64,000 nt of DNA, taken from Pseudeuparius sepicola. Taxonomy: Eukaryota; Arthropoda; Insecta; Coleoptera; Anthribidae. The stretch lies in the NCBI GenBank assembly GCA_963920635.1, contig OY987308.1, positions 20,551,096-20,615,095 of the forward strand. Reading direction: 5' to 3'. Shown here in pieces: positions 37,759 through 49,146 of the stretch. The stretch's first letter is position 1. Each line of letters starts with the position of its first letter. Both the position numbers and the translations under genes were made by a program. The notes beneath the pieces were generated by a model. That model had not been told where the DNA came from. It made no database searches and worked only from the letters and a program-made list of their open reading frames with translations.

Positions 37759-40700
37759 AAACAAATCTAAAGCTCTATAATATGTCAAAACTGCGAAATA
37801 CTGACATGCTTACTTGTTGCCACGGTTCTCCATTTATCGGTCGCCCTTAATGCATAAGTCACCTTTTTCCTCCATTTCGATCAAGGTGAGCCATATAATT
37901 AATTCTGACCGAGCAAGTAAACAATCGTAAACAATGGACCTGCCTACTAAATACTACGATCGAATTGCTCACGTCCCGTTGTTCACATTTGTAGTACAAA
38001 TTGTTTCGCAAATTATTCACAAACGAGCCGGTTCTGTTTGTTGTGTAATGTGTAAACTCTACACAAGAACTGCACGAGGTATTAATTAATTGGCGTTTGC
38101 CAACATCCACCAATTCTGCTGGAGTCGCAACTCATTCGTGTATTCCGTTGGTACAATTCGTTTGCAGGTACCAATTGTTGCCTCCTACTCTTGGTGAACA
38201 GGAATACAGATTGAGTTATGTTGTTTCCTGGTGCTTCTGATACGAGAACTATTGCTATCACTGAGACTCAAATCAAACTATATATTATTTATATTGACTA
38301 GAAGATTTCAAATACTTAAAGAGCAAAATGCGGCAACGAAAGGCTACGTGGATTATAGAGATGGCTCTGCAGGGTACCACAAGTCTATGGAAATAACAAG
38401 GAGAGAAGCATTCTTGGGATGAAGTCAACTATGGCAAAGTTAGAGGAACCTCTGTGCTGCATAATCAAGCTTTGGCAGGAGGCTAGGTTAGACTTTCGAC
38501 GCGCGGTATTGTGCACCTCCCGCCGATCGATTTTAGAAAAAAAAAACGAAGGAAACGTAAAAAGGGAGGGTGGGCCAGCCAGTGGGGGGCCGTAGACGGG
38601 TCGTTTTGAGGACGGCGGCCCCAGCGAGGTCGGCGACCCCCCGGCACGGGCCGTGCACTTGCTGGCCGCCTCGCGCCGGTCGGAGGAGCATCTTGAATCT
38701 TGGCCCAATTCGACGTAGGAAGAACAAGTGGAAGAACCGACGGCGGATGGCCCATAACGACCGATGGGAATTCAATTTGGGCCTGCCAATGAACATAAGC
38801 CATGAAATGGTAGCAAAATATTCTTAGTTTGTTGTTTCCTTGCAAGAAGTCGAGAGTTCTCAAGATTGTAAATACTCAAATACAGAGGGGAAAGGTCGAT
38901 CTTTAAGCAGGTGTATTGATAGCAAACGATAGGGGATACCATCTGAATGTAGCAATGAGCTCTCTGTATTGTCTTCTCTGTGATGATACTTAGTTGTAGA
39001 AGTAAGGATTTACAATGTCAAAAGATATATATACTTTTTACTCGCAAGCTATTCTTCAAACTTGGTTTCTTACTAAGTGCTTCACTTTTGGTTCTTATTT
39101 TCATTAACCCATTCCGAGACACAATCTAAGGTCTTGCGATCTGTATGATAAGAATTGGGGTGAGAATTTTCAATATTTTCTCTTACATTTCTTTAACGTA
39201 CCTGCATAATATTCTTAACAAATTGTTCTTTTCATCTTGAATCAGATCTGAACTTGTCTATTTGTTAACCCTCAGTGCAAATTTTGAAATCGTTAGGATT
39301 GTGAGTAAATTTGAAGGTTCGCTTGGACCTAGCTTCTATCTATGTGGTCCTAGTTAGACCTATATACCCCAATGCCCATTTTCAGAGTTTCTTAAGATAA
39401 AGCAAGTCTTGAAACTGTTCGGTTATTAATAGCAGCTCGTTGGTGGTACCCTTTGCATTCGGCAATGCTACTTCCAGTTTTCACTAATACCACAAAATTC
39501 GGATGAAGTGTATTGCCTCGTATATTACAGAAACCGTATTTTACCGTTACCACGATCAATAACCATTTTCATAAAAAAAAACACTTTATTTGCATTATTT
39601 TTACATAACATCACGAACTATCTACCAAAAACTGTTGACATTATAAACGAACGAACCTAAAGCACGCTTCAGAGGACTATCCAACAAACATTATACCAAC
39701 CAATGAAGAGCAATCTCCAATGTATAGGTAAATATTCACCAATCGATTGATTTATCTATACTTTTAGGTGCCCGTCATATGGCAGGCAGGATATGAATAA
39801 ATTTCAACGTCGATTTCAACATACCTACCTACATACGAAATGCCTGCTAATTATTACAAGTGGACAATTTTCGATTTCACCAAGTAATCTTGGGATACTC
39901 AAGTTTTAGGCTGACTTTGGGAATTCGAGGACCTACTGCGCCAATACTGTCAATAGTAAAATGTATTATATACAAACACAAGTCAGATCCTTTTATCTAC
40001 AATCGTATGGTAAGATATCACAGGTAGGATCTATAGTGACTATTGACACCAGTAACAGACGGTCAAATTCAAAAAATTAACCAGTAGGTAATTAAAAAAA
40101 GAAGAAATAATACGTTAGGGAAAACATAAAACTAAAAACATAGTGTATCTACAACTGCCCCATTACACAAATAGATAACGTAAAACATTGGAGTGACTAA
40201 TTTAATTAAATCACCCATCGTTTTATCGAGATAACAAAGTATAGGCATAAAAATCATATTTTGGCTAGAGGCCAATAAGGATACAACCGATGGTATATTA
40301 TAGCGTATAATCAACAAAGGGAAAGTGACGCAGCTCTGGCGAGAAAGAAGAGAAACGAAAATGAGAAATCGGCAACTGAAAATAAATAAATAAATAAACA
40401 TCGACGTTCTAGAAGGTTTCCACGTACTTGAAATTATAGGTTTCCTTCTGCAAACTACGACACCGCAAGTAAAACGTTATTGCGTGCGTTCTAGAAAGCA
40501 GCAATTTGCTGCAAGGAGAACAGGACAATAAAAATAAAGGCACACACGAGTCTACAACCCAACGGCGTGGATCAGGATGGACAACATCCTGGAAAAGAGG
40601 TTACGAAAATTCAACCTTAGAATTTTCAAATACTGCGAGAACCTGTGTTAATTAACTCCAATCTGGGCAATTAAATACAGGATGTACACGATATCCCCAA

Positions 40701-41071
40701 TTCCTCAACATATTTCCTGATATACTCCATATAAAATTATGTAATAGATATGGATATATAACTGCTGTTTAAAAGCCCATTTGAATAATATTTGAAGATA
40801 ATTGTAAAAACTAAAATTTTCGAAGCAATATAACCACGTTTTTTAATTTTGTCCATAAAACACGTGTTGCTACAAGAAATAATACAAGAAAGTCATTATT
40901 TCGTAGGCATATCTGACTGAACAGATTACTCTAATTCAGTGGAGTGTAACCGCATAATTTTGAATTGGGATAATATATCTATGACGAAATTCTACAATTA
41001 TTAGTGTAATAATTGCAATTTTCAATCTGCTAGAATCTCACACCGTATTTTTAAAAATGATAAGCCTTCAC
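37759..41071. other. gene-free stretch with CpG-rich patch
   Basis: A CpG-rich patch at about 38490-38770 opens overlapping frames on both strands (up to 126 codons on the minus strand) without motifs. TTAACCC words at about 39108 and 39266 resemble piggyBac ends, but no matching right end was found. No exon recognised. Confidence 0.4.
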
Positions 41072-41105
41072 GCGTTGACTGACGTATTAATACGTCAGTC
41101 AACGC
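41072..41105. repeat. perfect 34-bp palindrome
   Basis: GCGTTGACTGACGTATT followed directly by its exact reverse complement, with no spacer. Twenty bases of it (CGTTGACTGACGTATTAATA) also occur at 14711-14730, so it is part of a repeated sequence rather than an isolated chance palindrome. Confidence 0.85.
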
Positions 41106-41789
41106 TTTACGTCAACCTCCTTTACGTATTATTATTTTACTCGTGTCTATCTTTCGAGACATCCTACTTAGTCTATCGCTTAGTCTGCCATGTGCAAGTC
41201 GAAGTAGGTATTACACTAGAAAGTAGATCGATCCAGTCACCTAGAAGCATCTATCAAAAGTGTAGCTAGTTGATATTTCTTCGTTATGACGAAACAAGCA
41301 TATTTCTTGAATAGCACATCTTCAATGACGTAATCGTAATCTAGTCCTGTCCTATTTCCTTAGGCAAATTATATTTTTATTCCAGACTCTAGAAACTATA
41401 TCTAGCACCAGCCTCTTCATCACCCCTTTATTCCATCTTCTATTCTATAGGTACTCACGTGAGTACCTTATTTGTACGTAAGAGAACGAATAGAGTGAGA
41501 AACCTTTAGATAATGTTTCAGTCTCTTTAGACAATAGCATTTCTTCGATTTGGGAGAGCTTATCATAGATATATGCCAAATTTCAGAATTTTACCTTTGT
41601 TGGTTCTATAGCACCCTTAGGGGACATTCTTGAGGCCATGTTTATAGGAACTTTTTCGTGTTTTTGGGTCGCAGAACGCGCTGTTAAATTATGGCAGGCT
41701 AATTTCGGGCCACCCTGTATTTTCGAAATTAAAGAAGAGCTCTTATAAATTATTGAAACAGGGCGTTGCTGTTAAATGCAATTTTTATG
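41106..41789. other. gene-free stretch
   Basis: AT-rich. A single GCCACCCTGTA end of the CAGGGTG type lies at about 41709-41719 without a partner. No exon seen. Confidence 0.4.
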
Positions 41790-42012
41790 CATTCCCCTGA
41801 ATTAATTTAAGAATGATACTTATCAAATTATGAAAAAATAAAGCTTGTGATTACCTAAGTAGTTGATTTTAGCATTTATTTTATTTGTTACCAGCACAGG
41901 CAAATAAATAATGGTTTAAAATAATAAGTGATTATTTAATTTCAAATGTTTTAATCGATATTTTAGAATTTTGGTGAAGGCGCTGGTATTAATTTTAATC
42001 TGTAAAACTTGA
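41790..42012 (-). repeat. dispersed family copy B, left fragment (inverted)
   Basis: Reverse complement of the left half of the element at 10393-10826: TTGTGATTACCTAA, TGTTACCAGCACAGGCAAATA and ATCGATATTTTAGAATTTT correspond base by base with few changes. Confidence 0.75.
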
Positions 42013-42026
42013 ATACCCGCCGTTCC

Positions 42027-42351
42027 CTTCCCAGACCTCCAGCCATGTTCATTTTTTAAAATATCGTGATACCAGCTGATGGGTTGGACTATCTTTATAG
42101 CCTAAAATAAAGCTTTGACTTACGTTGCCTTAGAAATAGTCCAAACATTTTTTGCACAAAGGATAGAAGATATTATGTCTTATTCGTAAATTACATTTAT
42201 GTAACTGACGTCCTTTGAAGAAAAAAATTGTAATATTTATGTGATGTACTTACATACATTAGGAGCATATTTTAGGTTATAAAGATAGTCAAAGTCATCA
42301 GCTGGCATCAAGATATTTCAAAAAATTAACATGGGTGGAGGTGTGGGAAAG
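42027..42351. mobile_element. MITE with ~83-bp terminal inverted repeats
   Basis: Left arm from CTTCCCAGACCTCCAGCCATG and right arm ending CATGGGTGGAGGTGTGGGAAAG pair over about 83 bp, including ATCAGCTGGCATCAAGATAT against its diverged partner. The 325-bp length and lack of coding content define a MITE. It sits exactly between two oppositely oriented pieces of another dispersed family. No target duplication recognised. Confidence 0.8.
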
Positions 42352-42360
42352 AAATATAAA

Positions 42361-42625
42361 GAAATCACATAATTTTATTTCACAATTTGGTAAGAATCTT
42401 TGATAAGTTCTTTCAAGAGAATAAAAAAAAATGCATTTTATTTAATTTAAATAATAATTTAAAATAGATTTTAAGTAATTTAGAAAACATATCTGAACAA
42501 TGGCAAAGCCAAAATCTTCTATGTAGCCTCCGCTCCGGTTTTAATTTTCATCTGTTCAATCCTAACAATTTTTTCACCATTGAAGACTGGTTTGCGTAAA
42601 TTGCTGCAAAGGGATGTTTTGCTTT
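42361..42625 (+). repeat. dispersed family copy B, right fragment
   Basis: Same orientation as the right half of 10393-10826: ACATATCTGAACAATGGCAA, ATCTTCTATGTAGCCTCCGC and GGTTTGCGTAAATTGCTG are shared, with an A-rich insertion at about 42420-42480. Confidence 0.75.
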
Positions 42626-42690
42626 TAGTTCAATAAAGATATCGGTTGGGAAAAGATCACACTCGAGTTCCTGGTACGAATTGCGCTATA

Positions 42691-43267
42691 GGGTGGTTTC
42701 CTAAACAATAGGGCTGGTTTCCTAAACATTTTTTAGAGCAAAATGACCCCAATAAAAGTTGTAGGGGATCAAAGTATTAACAACTTTTCCTTCTAATTCT
42801 TTTTTGAATCTCCAATACATAATGAATTACAGGGCATTACGTATATGACAAAAATTCCTCTCTCTGCAGGGGTGGTCTTGTAAACATTTTTTTACAAAAA
42901 AATGACCTTTTCTCAATACTCAATGATTTACAGGGCATTATATGACAAAAATTAATTAAAAAATATAATGCCCTGTAAATCATTAAGTATTGTAGACACA
43001 AAAAAGTTTAGAAGAAAAAGTTGACCAGAATGTCATCCTCTAAAACCTTTATTAAGGTCATTTCTTTGTAAAAAAATTGTTACAGGTCCATCCCTGCAGC
43101 GTACGGAATTTTTGTCATATAAGTAATGTGCTCTAACTCGCTATGTTTTAGAGACACAAAAAAATTATGAGGTTAAGTTGTTCATACTTTGGTCCCCTAC
43201 AACTTTTATTAGGGTTATTAAGGTCAAAATGTTTAGGAAACCAATCCTATTGTTTAGGAAACCACCC
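42691..43267. mobile_element. foldback element, GGGTGGTTTCC termini
   Basis: Nearly the whole 577 bp pairs with itself: GGGTGGTTTCCTAAACAATA at 42691 and its complement ending 43267, with further paired blocks (GACAAAAATTCC, TACAGGGCATTA, AATGACC). A GGTTTCCTAAACA word is repeated twice at each end. The centre is at about 42965. No ORF and no clear target duplication. Superfamily unassigned. Confidence 0.85.
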
Positions 43268-43957
43268 ATCCAAAATAGTTATAATATTGGTGGCTGTGCA
43301 CTAGGAATTTGAGTTAATTTTGTAATCTAAAATATAATATTATCTTAGTTATCTTAGTTACTTATAGTACGTGTCCGGGCAGCTGTTCGAATGACAATTT
43401 TTCGAAGGATAGTTTTTCGAATGTTGCAAGTTTATGTAGTTTTTCGAATGTTGCAAGTTTATGCGCAAATTTTATAATCTTTTTGAATTATTTTAAAGTT
43501 AAAATGACAGTGTAATTCTTTGTGTCGAATTTTCATACTGTTGTGATTACTCTCTCAAAAATTTACCTATGCATATGCCTATGAGGCAATATCCCTCATG
43601 GTTTTTTCTTTACCCCAGATTCCCTCCCCCGCACAAGCATGTGGTTGCTTCTGGGGTACTCCTAGTTTGGGGTATTGTGAGGGTGAGAATTATTATTATT
43701 ATTATTACTTTTATCTAAATCAACTGCTGATGACATTGTTTGCAACAACAACTACTGACCTAATAAAGAAGGAAAACTAATAATTCTACGATAATTTCGA
43801 AAAGCGGCGCGTTCACGTGTTTAGAAAGAAGTCGCACGCGCGCGCGGGTTCATCGGTACCAACCGGGCGGGAGTACCGCCCGCCCCTCCCCGCCCACCCC
43901 TCACTTCACTGCACTTCACACCCCTCCCCCGCCCGCCCGCCCGCCCGCCCGCCTCAC
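43268..43957. other. intergenic or intronic stretch with short repeats
   Basis: Two 26-bp direct copies of AGTTTTTCGAATGTTGCAAG plus TTTATG start at 43411 and 43439. The 43466-43560 part resembles 60624-60720 (AATGACAGTGT and surrounding). An (ATT)n tract lies at about 43689-43707. A CCCG/CCGC run at about 43929-43952 lies just inside the first intron of the exon at 43958-44122. Confidence 0.5.
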
Positions 43958-44122
43958 CTGTAGGTCCCGGTCGCTGGCGTCGCGGTGCGTGGCGGCGCGC
44001 ACCACCCCCGCGCGCCACCCCATCTCGCGCACCGCCTGGTGGCGGCCGCCGCCCCCGGCCGCCACCGCCAGGAACCGCTTGCCGACCGGCTCGTCGCGCG
44101 GCCGGCACGCCGTCGTCGCCAT
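43958..44122 (-). CDS. first coding exon of a KDM3/JHDM2-like histone demethylase (partial)
   Basis: On the minus strand an ATG at 44122 opens 55 codons that end in CAG followed by GTGAGG, a good splice donor, in phase 0. The peptide contains PVGKRFLAVA and GWRAGVVRAATHRDASDRDL. The VGKR and WRAG-V-RA words are, from memory, the landmark of the N-terminus of JmjC demethylases of the KDM3A/3B/JMJD1C class, which remove methyl groups from H3K9 in the nucleus. The zinc finger and JmjC catalytic domain would be encoded by later exons to the left, none of which I could recognise. The start lies in a CpG-rich island, as expected for a housekeeping promoter. An in-frame upstream ATG at 44392 would add an Arg/Ala-rich stretch and is less likely. 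Identity is inferred from about 30 residues. Confidence 0.55.
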
Positions 44123-44480
44123 CCCTCCGGCTACGGCCGCTGCCGCCGTTGTCGCCGTCGTCGTCGTCTGCCCTTCCGGCGGCGCCGCATCGCCGCCCGC
44201 CGGCCGGCCCTCGCGCACCCGCGCCGAACTCTCGAGAGATCTCCCTGTGCTCCGGCCGCTCCTCCGTCGGGTCCGTCGGCAGCAGGCGCGCCGCGCGAGC
44301 GACTCGCCGGGACGGTTCGATTTTGGCGCGCGACGGCCGGCGAGCGGGCGCGGAGGGGAGGGGGCGGGAGGCGGCGCGCGGCGCGGCGACACCTGGCGGG
44401 CGGGGGACGAAGCCGGGCGCAGGTCCGACCCGAGGCGAGGCGCGGATTGGGGATTATCGCTGTTCTTTTATCGTCACGGC
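44123..44480 (-). promoter_or_regulatory. CpG island / 5' region of the KDM3-like gene
   Basis: Very GC- and CpG-dense sequence directly upstream (to the right) of the ATG at 44122, in sharp contrast to the AT-rich surroundings. Long open frames on both strands are a consequence of GC content. It probably includes the 5' UTR and promoter; no TATA box or initiator is clear. Confidence 0.5.
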
Positions 44481-46112
44481 AGATTAAAGTCGTTTGAAAC
44501 GATTATGGTCTATTAATTTGTCAATCTGGCAATGTTTGAAAGCGTTAGCGTGGTAGGTACGCGAAAAGGTACATTTGGCGTGACGTAAAATCCTAAGGCG
44601 AGCTTCACGGGATCGTCGGAGCCGCCTGACACGAACCCGGCCAGTGAATATAATATTGTACAGGATTCCTTGCCAATTGGCAATATACGACTGGCAAATA
44701 ACTCCCGGCGCGAAGTGTCGCCAGCATTTGCCCATTAAGAGGATCGGGAATTAAATCGAGGCGCGTACGAAAACTGTACAAAACAACTGTTCCGAAGCAT
44801 CGTGGAGGAGTACAGCTTCTGTCCGTTAGATGGCGGTGGCAAGACATTCGGCTGAGGCTTGAATGCACAGCAGTCGGATAATCTTCTCAATATTATAATC
44901 ACTGACCTGACGTAAACCATTTAAAATAAGTAAGTAGGTACGTCAACTTTATTTTATAAAAAATTAACAGATACCTAGAGCGTCGGGTTTGTTTTTTTTA
45001 GACAAAAGCAGCAGCAATACGTAGGTAACAAAAAACTCTTTTTTTTATTCTCTATAAACAATCGATAATAGTTATTTATGTACCAAGGCACTAAAGTTCA
45101 ACTTTTTATGAGTCATGTGGAATTTAGTTGCCGAGGCCTCTGGCTGAGGCAAATAAACCACATGAGTCATAAAAAGAACTTCAGTGCCGAGGTACATATT
45201 ATATTTTTTTTAAAATCGGAAAAAAAATGTTTTATTAGGCAAGAAAATAATCATAAGGGATCACCCGTTCATGAACCAACTGCGCGCGGCGTTGCTTGAC
45301 TTTGATGATCGCTCTACCTAGGTCAAGTAAGATAAGACACGGCTTCGAACAGACAAACCAAATTGCTGCATGTTGTGCAGCCTCCACAGCAAATCTCTTG
45401 ATATTCAAACCTACTAAAATATTTATACTGAAGGATTGCGCTGGTATAGGTAACAATTTCGCAACGTGTACGAATAGTTAAATGGGCCTTTTGTGGCCGG
45501 GTTTTGAATATTTGATCACTTTTGACGCGCGATGGATCCGCGTCTGATGTTTGATGTTTACATCTCGCCAAAGCCTACTTATTGAAAAAATCGTACAATA
45601 ATGGGCTACTTTAATGCCGATTTCTGAGCTTACTGCCGATTTCAAGAAAAAAACATTAAGACGCTATTGCTTAATTTTTCATATCCATATCCATATCCAT
45701 ATCCAAACTGATGAAAAGACAACTTTTTCAAGTTGCCAGGAAAATTCACAAATGCCTAACGAAACTTTTATCTAAAAATATTATATACCGTATGCTTACC
45801 ATGACGTTAGATAATGTGGTGCTCCCAAGCTTGCAAACAAATATGCCTATTATAGCTCTTGATCTTGATTGCACAACACTTGACCGATGATGTCCATAAT
45901 CCATATGTATCACCGAGACCACTGCAACAAAAATACAATTCATAATTTGGCTGTATGCTCATCTGAGAGAGTGGTTATACCAACCCATCTGGTATAATCG
46001 TGGTCACTTCTGAATTGTGTTCAAGTTCCTTATTACAATTTAAACATTTTAATTTAGGTTAAAAGAGAGTATTTACAACACATTTAACAGTAAACACAAT
46101 CTGTAAAAAATA
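44481..46112. other. intergenic stretch
   Basis: Between the KDM3-like CpG island and the small MITEs. Contains the hairpin at 45078-45197 and an (ATATCC)4 microsatellite at 45681-45704. No exon recognised. Confidence 0.4.
45078..45197. mobile_element. 120-bp hairpin MITE
   Basis: Arms of about 42 bp (ATGTACCAAGGCACTAAAGT at the left and its complement at the right, with GAGTCATGTGG innermost) pair with five or so mismatches around a 38-base loop, which itself contains the inverted words GCCGAGGCC and TGAGGC. No coding content. Confidence 0.75.
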
Positions 46113-46114
46113 TA

Positions 46115-46382
46115 CAGGGTGATTCATTGGGAATGGGAAAACGATTAAGAATATCGAAATTAAACAAGAATCATTTTTTACGTTGAAAACGGTACACAAT
46201 TTTCAAGTTAATCCTATGAAGGCTTTAAAAGTTATTAGGAAATTTACAAAAAAAAATGAACGTTAGATCTCTTTAACGAGCAACATTTGTATAAGTCACG
46301 TTGGGTTTAATAATATTATCGTCATATTTTGGTCACATATATCTCCGGTTTAGGGATTTCCCATTCTCAATGAATCTCCCTG
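46115..46382. mobile_element. Tc1/mariner-type MITE, 268 bp
   Basis: CAGGGTGATTCATTGGGAAT at the left and the complement CAGGGAGATTCATTGAGAAT at the right, each flanked by TA. The TA target and CAGGG end match the larger palindromic element at 19147-20380, suggesting related mobilising enzymes. A solo end, TGAATCACCCTGTA, occurs at about 55436-55449. Confidence 0.75.
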
Positions 46383-46476
46383 TACAAAGTAATGAATTAA
46401 AAACTGTACAATAACACAGATATTTACACAACAAGTGTAAAAGGCGACCCTTTTCTGGTACACCGTACATAAATTG

Positions 46477-46684
46477 TATTTTTGTCATACGCTCCCAAAA
46501 ATAGCTATTTTACGTGACATGGCAAAATTATCTAATAAACAAACTTGTTGCTACCATATCAATTTCTAAGCCAAGTTTTTCGAACATTATGATTTCAAAC
46601 ATTATGGAAAATTTGCAAATTTGAGCGTTCTGAAGAACTGTAAATAGCGTATAACAAAATTTTGGGAGCGTTTGACAAAAAATA
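46477..46684. repeat. hairpin repeat with GTCAWACGCTCCCAAAA arms
   Basis: TATTTTTGTCATACGCTCCC at 46477 pairs with the complement at 46660-46684, one or two mismatches in about 26 bp, enclosing AT-rich DNA. Probably a further MITE; target duplication not identified. Confidence 0.55.
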
Positions 46685-47002
46685 GTGTTTATCACAAGTG
46701 CCTAACTCATCTGCTATTCAGAAACAGCAATGATTCATCCTGAAAAACTTCATTTTAGATACTTGTAACAAAAATAACTATTAAGCGATGAAAGAAGTAT
46801 ACCTACATAAAAACAGCAATTTTCCTATATTTATCTAACAAAAATTATTAATTTAAATTTCGAATTTACTACAACTACTGAAGAAATTCACGATTTCACA
46901 GCTCCAGGGCACAAAAACATAGAAAAAAAACTGTATTAGTATTGCCAAACTTTAAAAATAAATGAATCAAAAATCATGAAAAATAATAAATAGTACTACA
47001 TA

Positions 47003-47080
47003 CAGGGTGACACAGAAGTAGTTATACGGCGTAGTTACACTACCCCACTTTTTTCCGATTTTATATCCTGTGCCACCCTG
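47003..47080. mobile_element. 78-bp CAGGGTG MITE
   Basis: CAGGGTGACACAG and its complement CTGTGCCACCCTG bound only 78 bp and are flanked by TA at 47001-47002 and 47081-47082. One of the smallest TIR elements in the window. Confidence 0.65.
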
Positions 47081-47082
47081 TA

Positions 47083-48869
47083 TCATGTTTTGAATTTATG
47101 TAAAAATTGATACCTTATAAAATCGTGGTTTCCCATTTTCCCATTTACTTTCATTTTTTGTGTTATAGGATTATACTATTTATAATTTCGGTGATATTCG
47201 CGGCTCTATTGTTTTTTTTGCATAACACATTTGTGAGATGCAAGAAGTCTATCGCAACTATTCTTTTCGTTTCGTTGATCCCAATTCTAGGCCAAACATT
47301 ATTTCGTGTTTTGAGAGGAAAATAATAGTCTCTTTTTTATTAAAGTCTGCTGTTGCCTGTATAAAAAAGAAATTAAAAGAACTTAGACTTCCTCCTGAAC
47401 AAATTTCTCCGGAAACTTATTGACTTGTTAAGAATTCAGAATTGTACAACCATGTTTAGCCCAAAGCATCGATGGTAGTCATTTTTTGTGTAAAGCTACA
47501 CCTGGCGCTTCTGAAAACCCTATCTTACTTTTGTCTTTGACAGAATTTAGAAAAAATGAGATTTTGAAACTTTAATGGTAGGTAATTAAAAAATATAATA
47601 TTATTGTTGAGTAAATTAAAAAAACTATCTAAAGCTGTCATGTGCCTGCCAAAACTATAGCTGGCGCGCCTGAAAATACCTGTCTAATTTTGTATTTTAA
47701 ATTGTAGAAAACTTTTTGATTAAATTTGGAAAAATCTAAAGATGTAACTGGCCGCCAAAAAAATGGCATACTAAAGACGCTCCAACGTGGATTAAGATGC
47801 TGAATTTGTCGCTAATACCACACCCACACACCCACACTGTTGCAAACGGCAAAAGGCAGAAGAATCTCTTATACGAAGATCCGCAGGAGGAGCGACACAG
47901 CGACGTATTTTATCTGGGAGAAAATAAAAGCCGAAGCTGCGGTTCCTGCCGATCGGGCCCTTGAAATTTTCGAAAATAATTGTAAATTTCAACTTTCGAA
48001 GGAAAACCCGAAGAGGGCTTAGACCAGCACAACAAGAGTTTAAAAAATCGACAACAAAACATCTTTGAAATGTGGTTGCACATTTTAAATGAAATAATAT
48101 AATTTTTGGAAACGACAATGAAGAATCACCTTAATGAACCAACGAGTCTAAGAATATAAGCGGAACTAACGACTTGGGAATATTTTGGGTGTACCCATTG
48201 ACAAATCGGAGCAATGTTTTAGTGAAGGACATACGACCGATGCAGGTGTGGTTTTGACGACAAATTCAGCACGATGCCACAGTTTCCTGAAGTGTATCTA
48301 CACCTCAAAAAAGTGGCAAGTTCCTCACGTGACCGGCTCAAACACACAATTACTTACTGTCTCTTGTTTCTTCTTTTTCTGTAGCAGCAGCCATGCAACT
48401 ATTACTAGTGACATGCTGCTTAATTGAATGAAATTGTACCGAATCTATGCATTTTATCTTAAAAACGATGTGGTTTTACGTAAAAAAAAACAATAATTAT
48501 ATTCTGAACTGAATTGTTTGAATTTAGACGTTATGAAAAATTCGATACATAACTATACACACATGTTATGAGTTGAAGTTATCTAATTGTCATAATATTT
48601 CACCTGTAGCTTCATTCAACTTAGCAACATGCGGCAGTTCCCCCGAAAACATGCGTGAAAGTTAAGACAATATCTGCCAAGCGAGATCAAAAAGTAAAAT
48701 CAGTTTAAAAAGACAAACAATCTGCCTATCGTTTGTAGTGTAGAGTTTTTGTCTTTACTCAGCTACCTCTCAATAAAAAGCAAACCGATATAATATATTT
48801 TTTTACAATAAATAAATTGACTGGTTGTTAAAAGTGGCATCTAATGTACTTAACTTTCAAGGAACTGCA
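47083..48869. other. gene-free stretch
   Basis: Several 60-110-codon frames occur (for example 47107-47325 and 47238-47423 on plus, 47792-48118 on minus), none recognisable. Two diverged direct copies of an AGCT..(C)CTGGCGC..CTGAAAA word lie at about 47496 and 47657. No splice-supported exon. Confidence 0.35.
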
Positions 48870-49146
48870 CATGCAACTGGAGACTGTCCGCTTGATTTCA
48901 AATTTCGGCATAGGAAGATATTTTCGAATATATTTAATAATTTTTTCCAAGATATAAGCAGGCATCACTTATCCAAGAATAAATTATATTCCGTACCGCG
49001 GTTACTTCGAGAAAAATATTTAAAATTCGTAATTTTAAATTGGCAGCCGAAATCGAAAAAGCAGACACTTCCCAGAAAGGTGGTGTTCCCTATCCCCTGC
49101 AATTGTGTCCTTCTGTATTATTTTAATCACCACCTTGCCAATAAGC
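48870..49146. repeat. outlying copy of satellite B-block
   Basis: ATTTCAAATTTCGGCATA, GATATAAGCAGGCATCAC, GTACCGCGGTTA and the final CAATTGTGTCCTTCT match the B-blocks inside the compound satellite at 51.6-54.6 kb, about 3 kb away. It lacks the TGACAGCCATGGACGCACTG segment found there. This may be the ancestral or a separated copy. Confidence 0.7.

Noticed and set aside
39104..39290. TTAACCC words as the ends of another piggyBac element
   Set aside because: Both point the same way and no GGGTTAA partner with matching terminus was found nearby.
43985..44516. Long plus-strand frames over the CpG island as a coding gene
   Set aside because: Three overlapping frames are open simultaneously because of GC content; the minus-strand frame has a splice donor and a family match instead.
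47238..47423. 61-codon plus-strand frame (KKKLKELRLPPEQISPET ending) as a conserved small gene
   Set aside because: No family recognised and the overlapping frame on the same strand is equally open; left unannotated.
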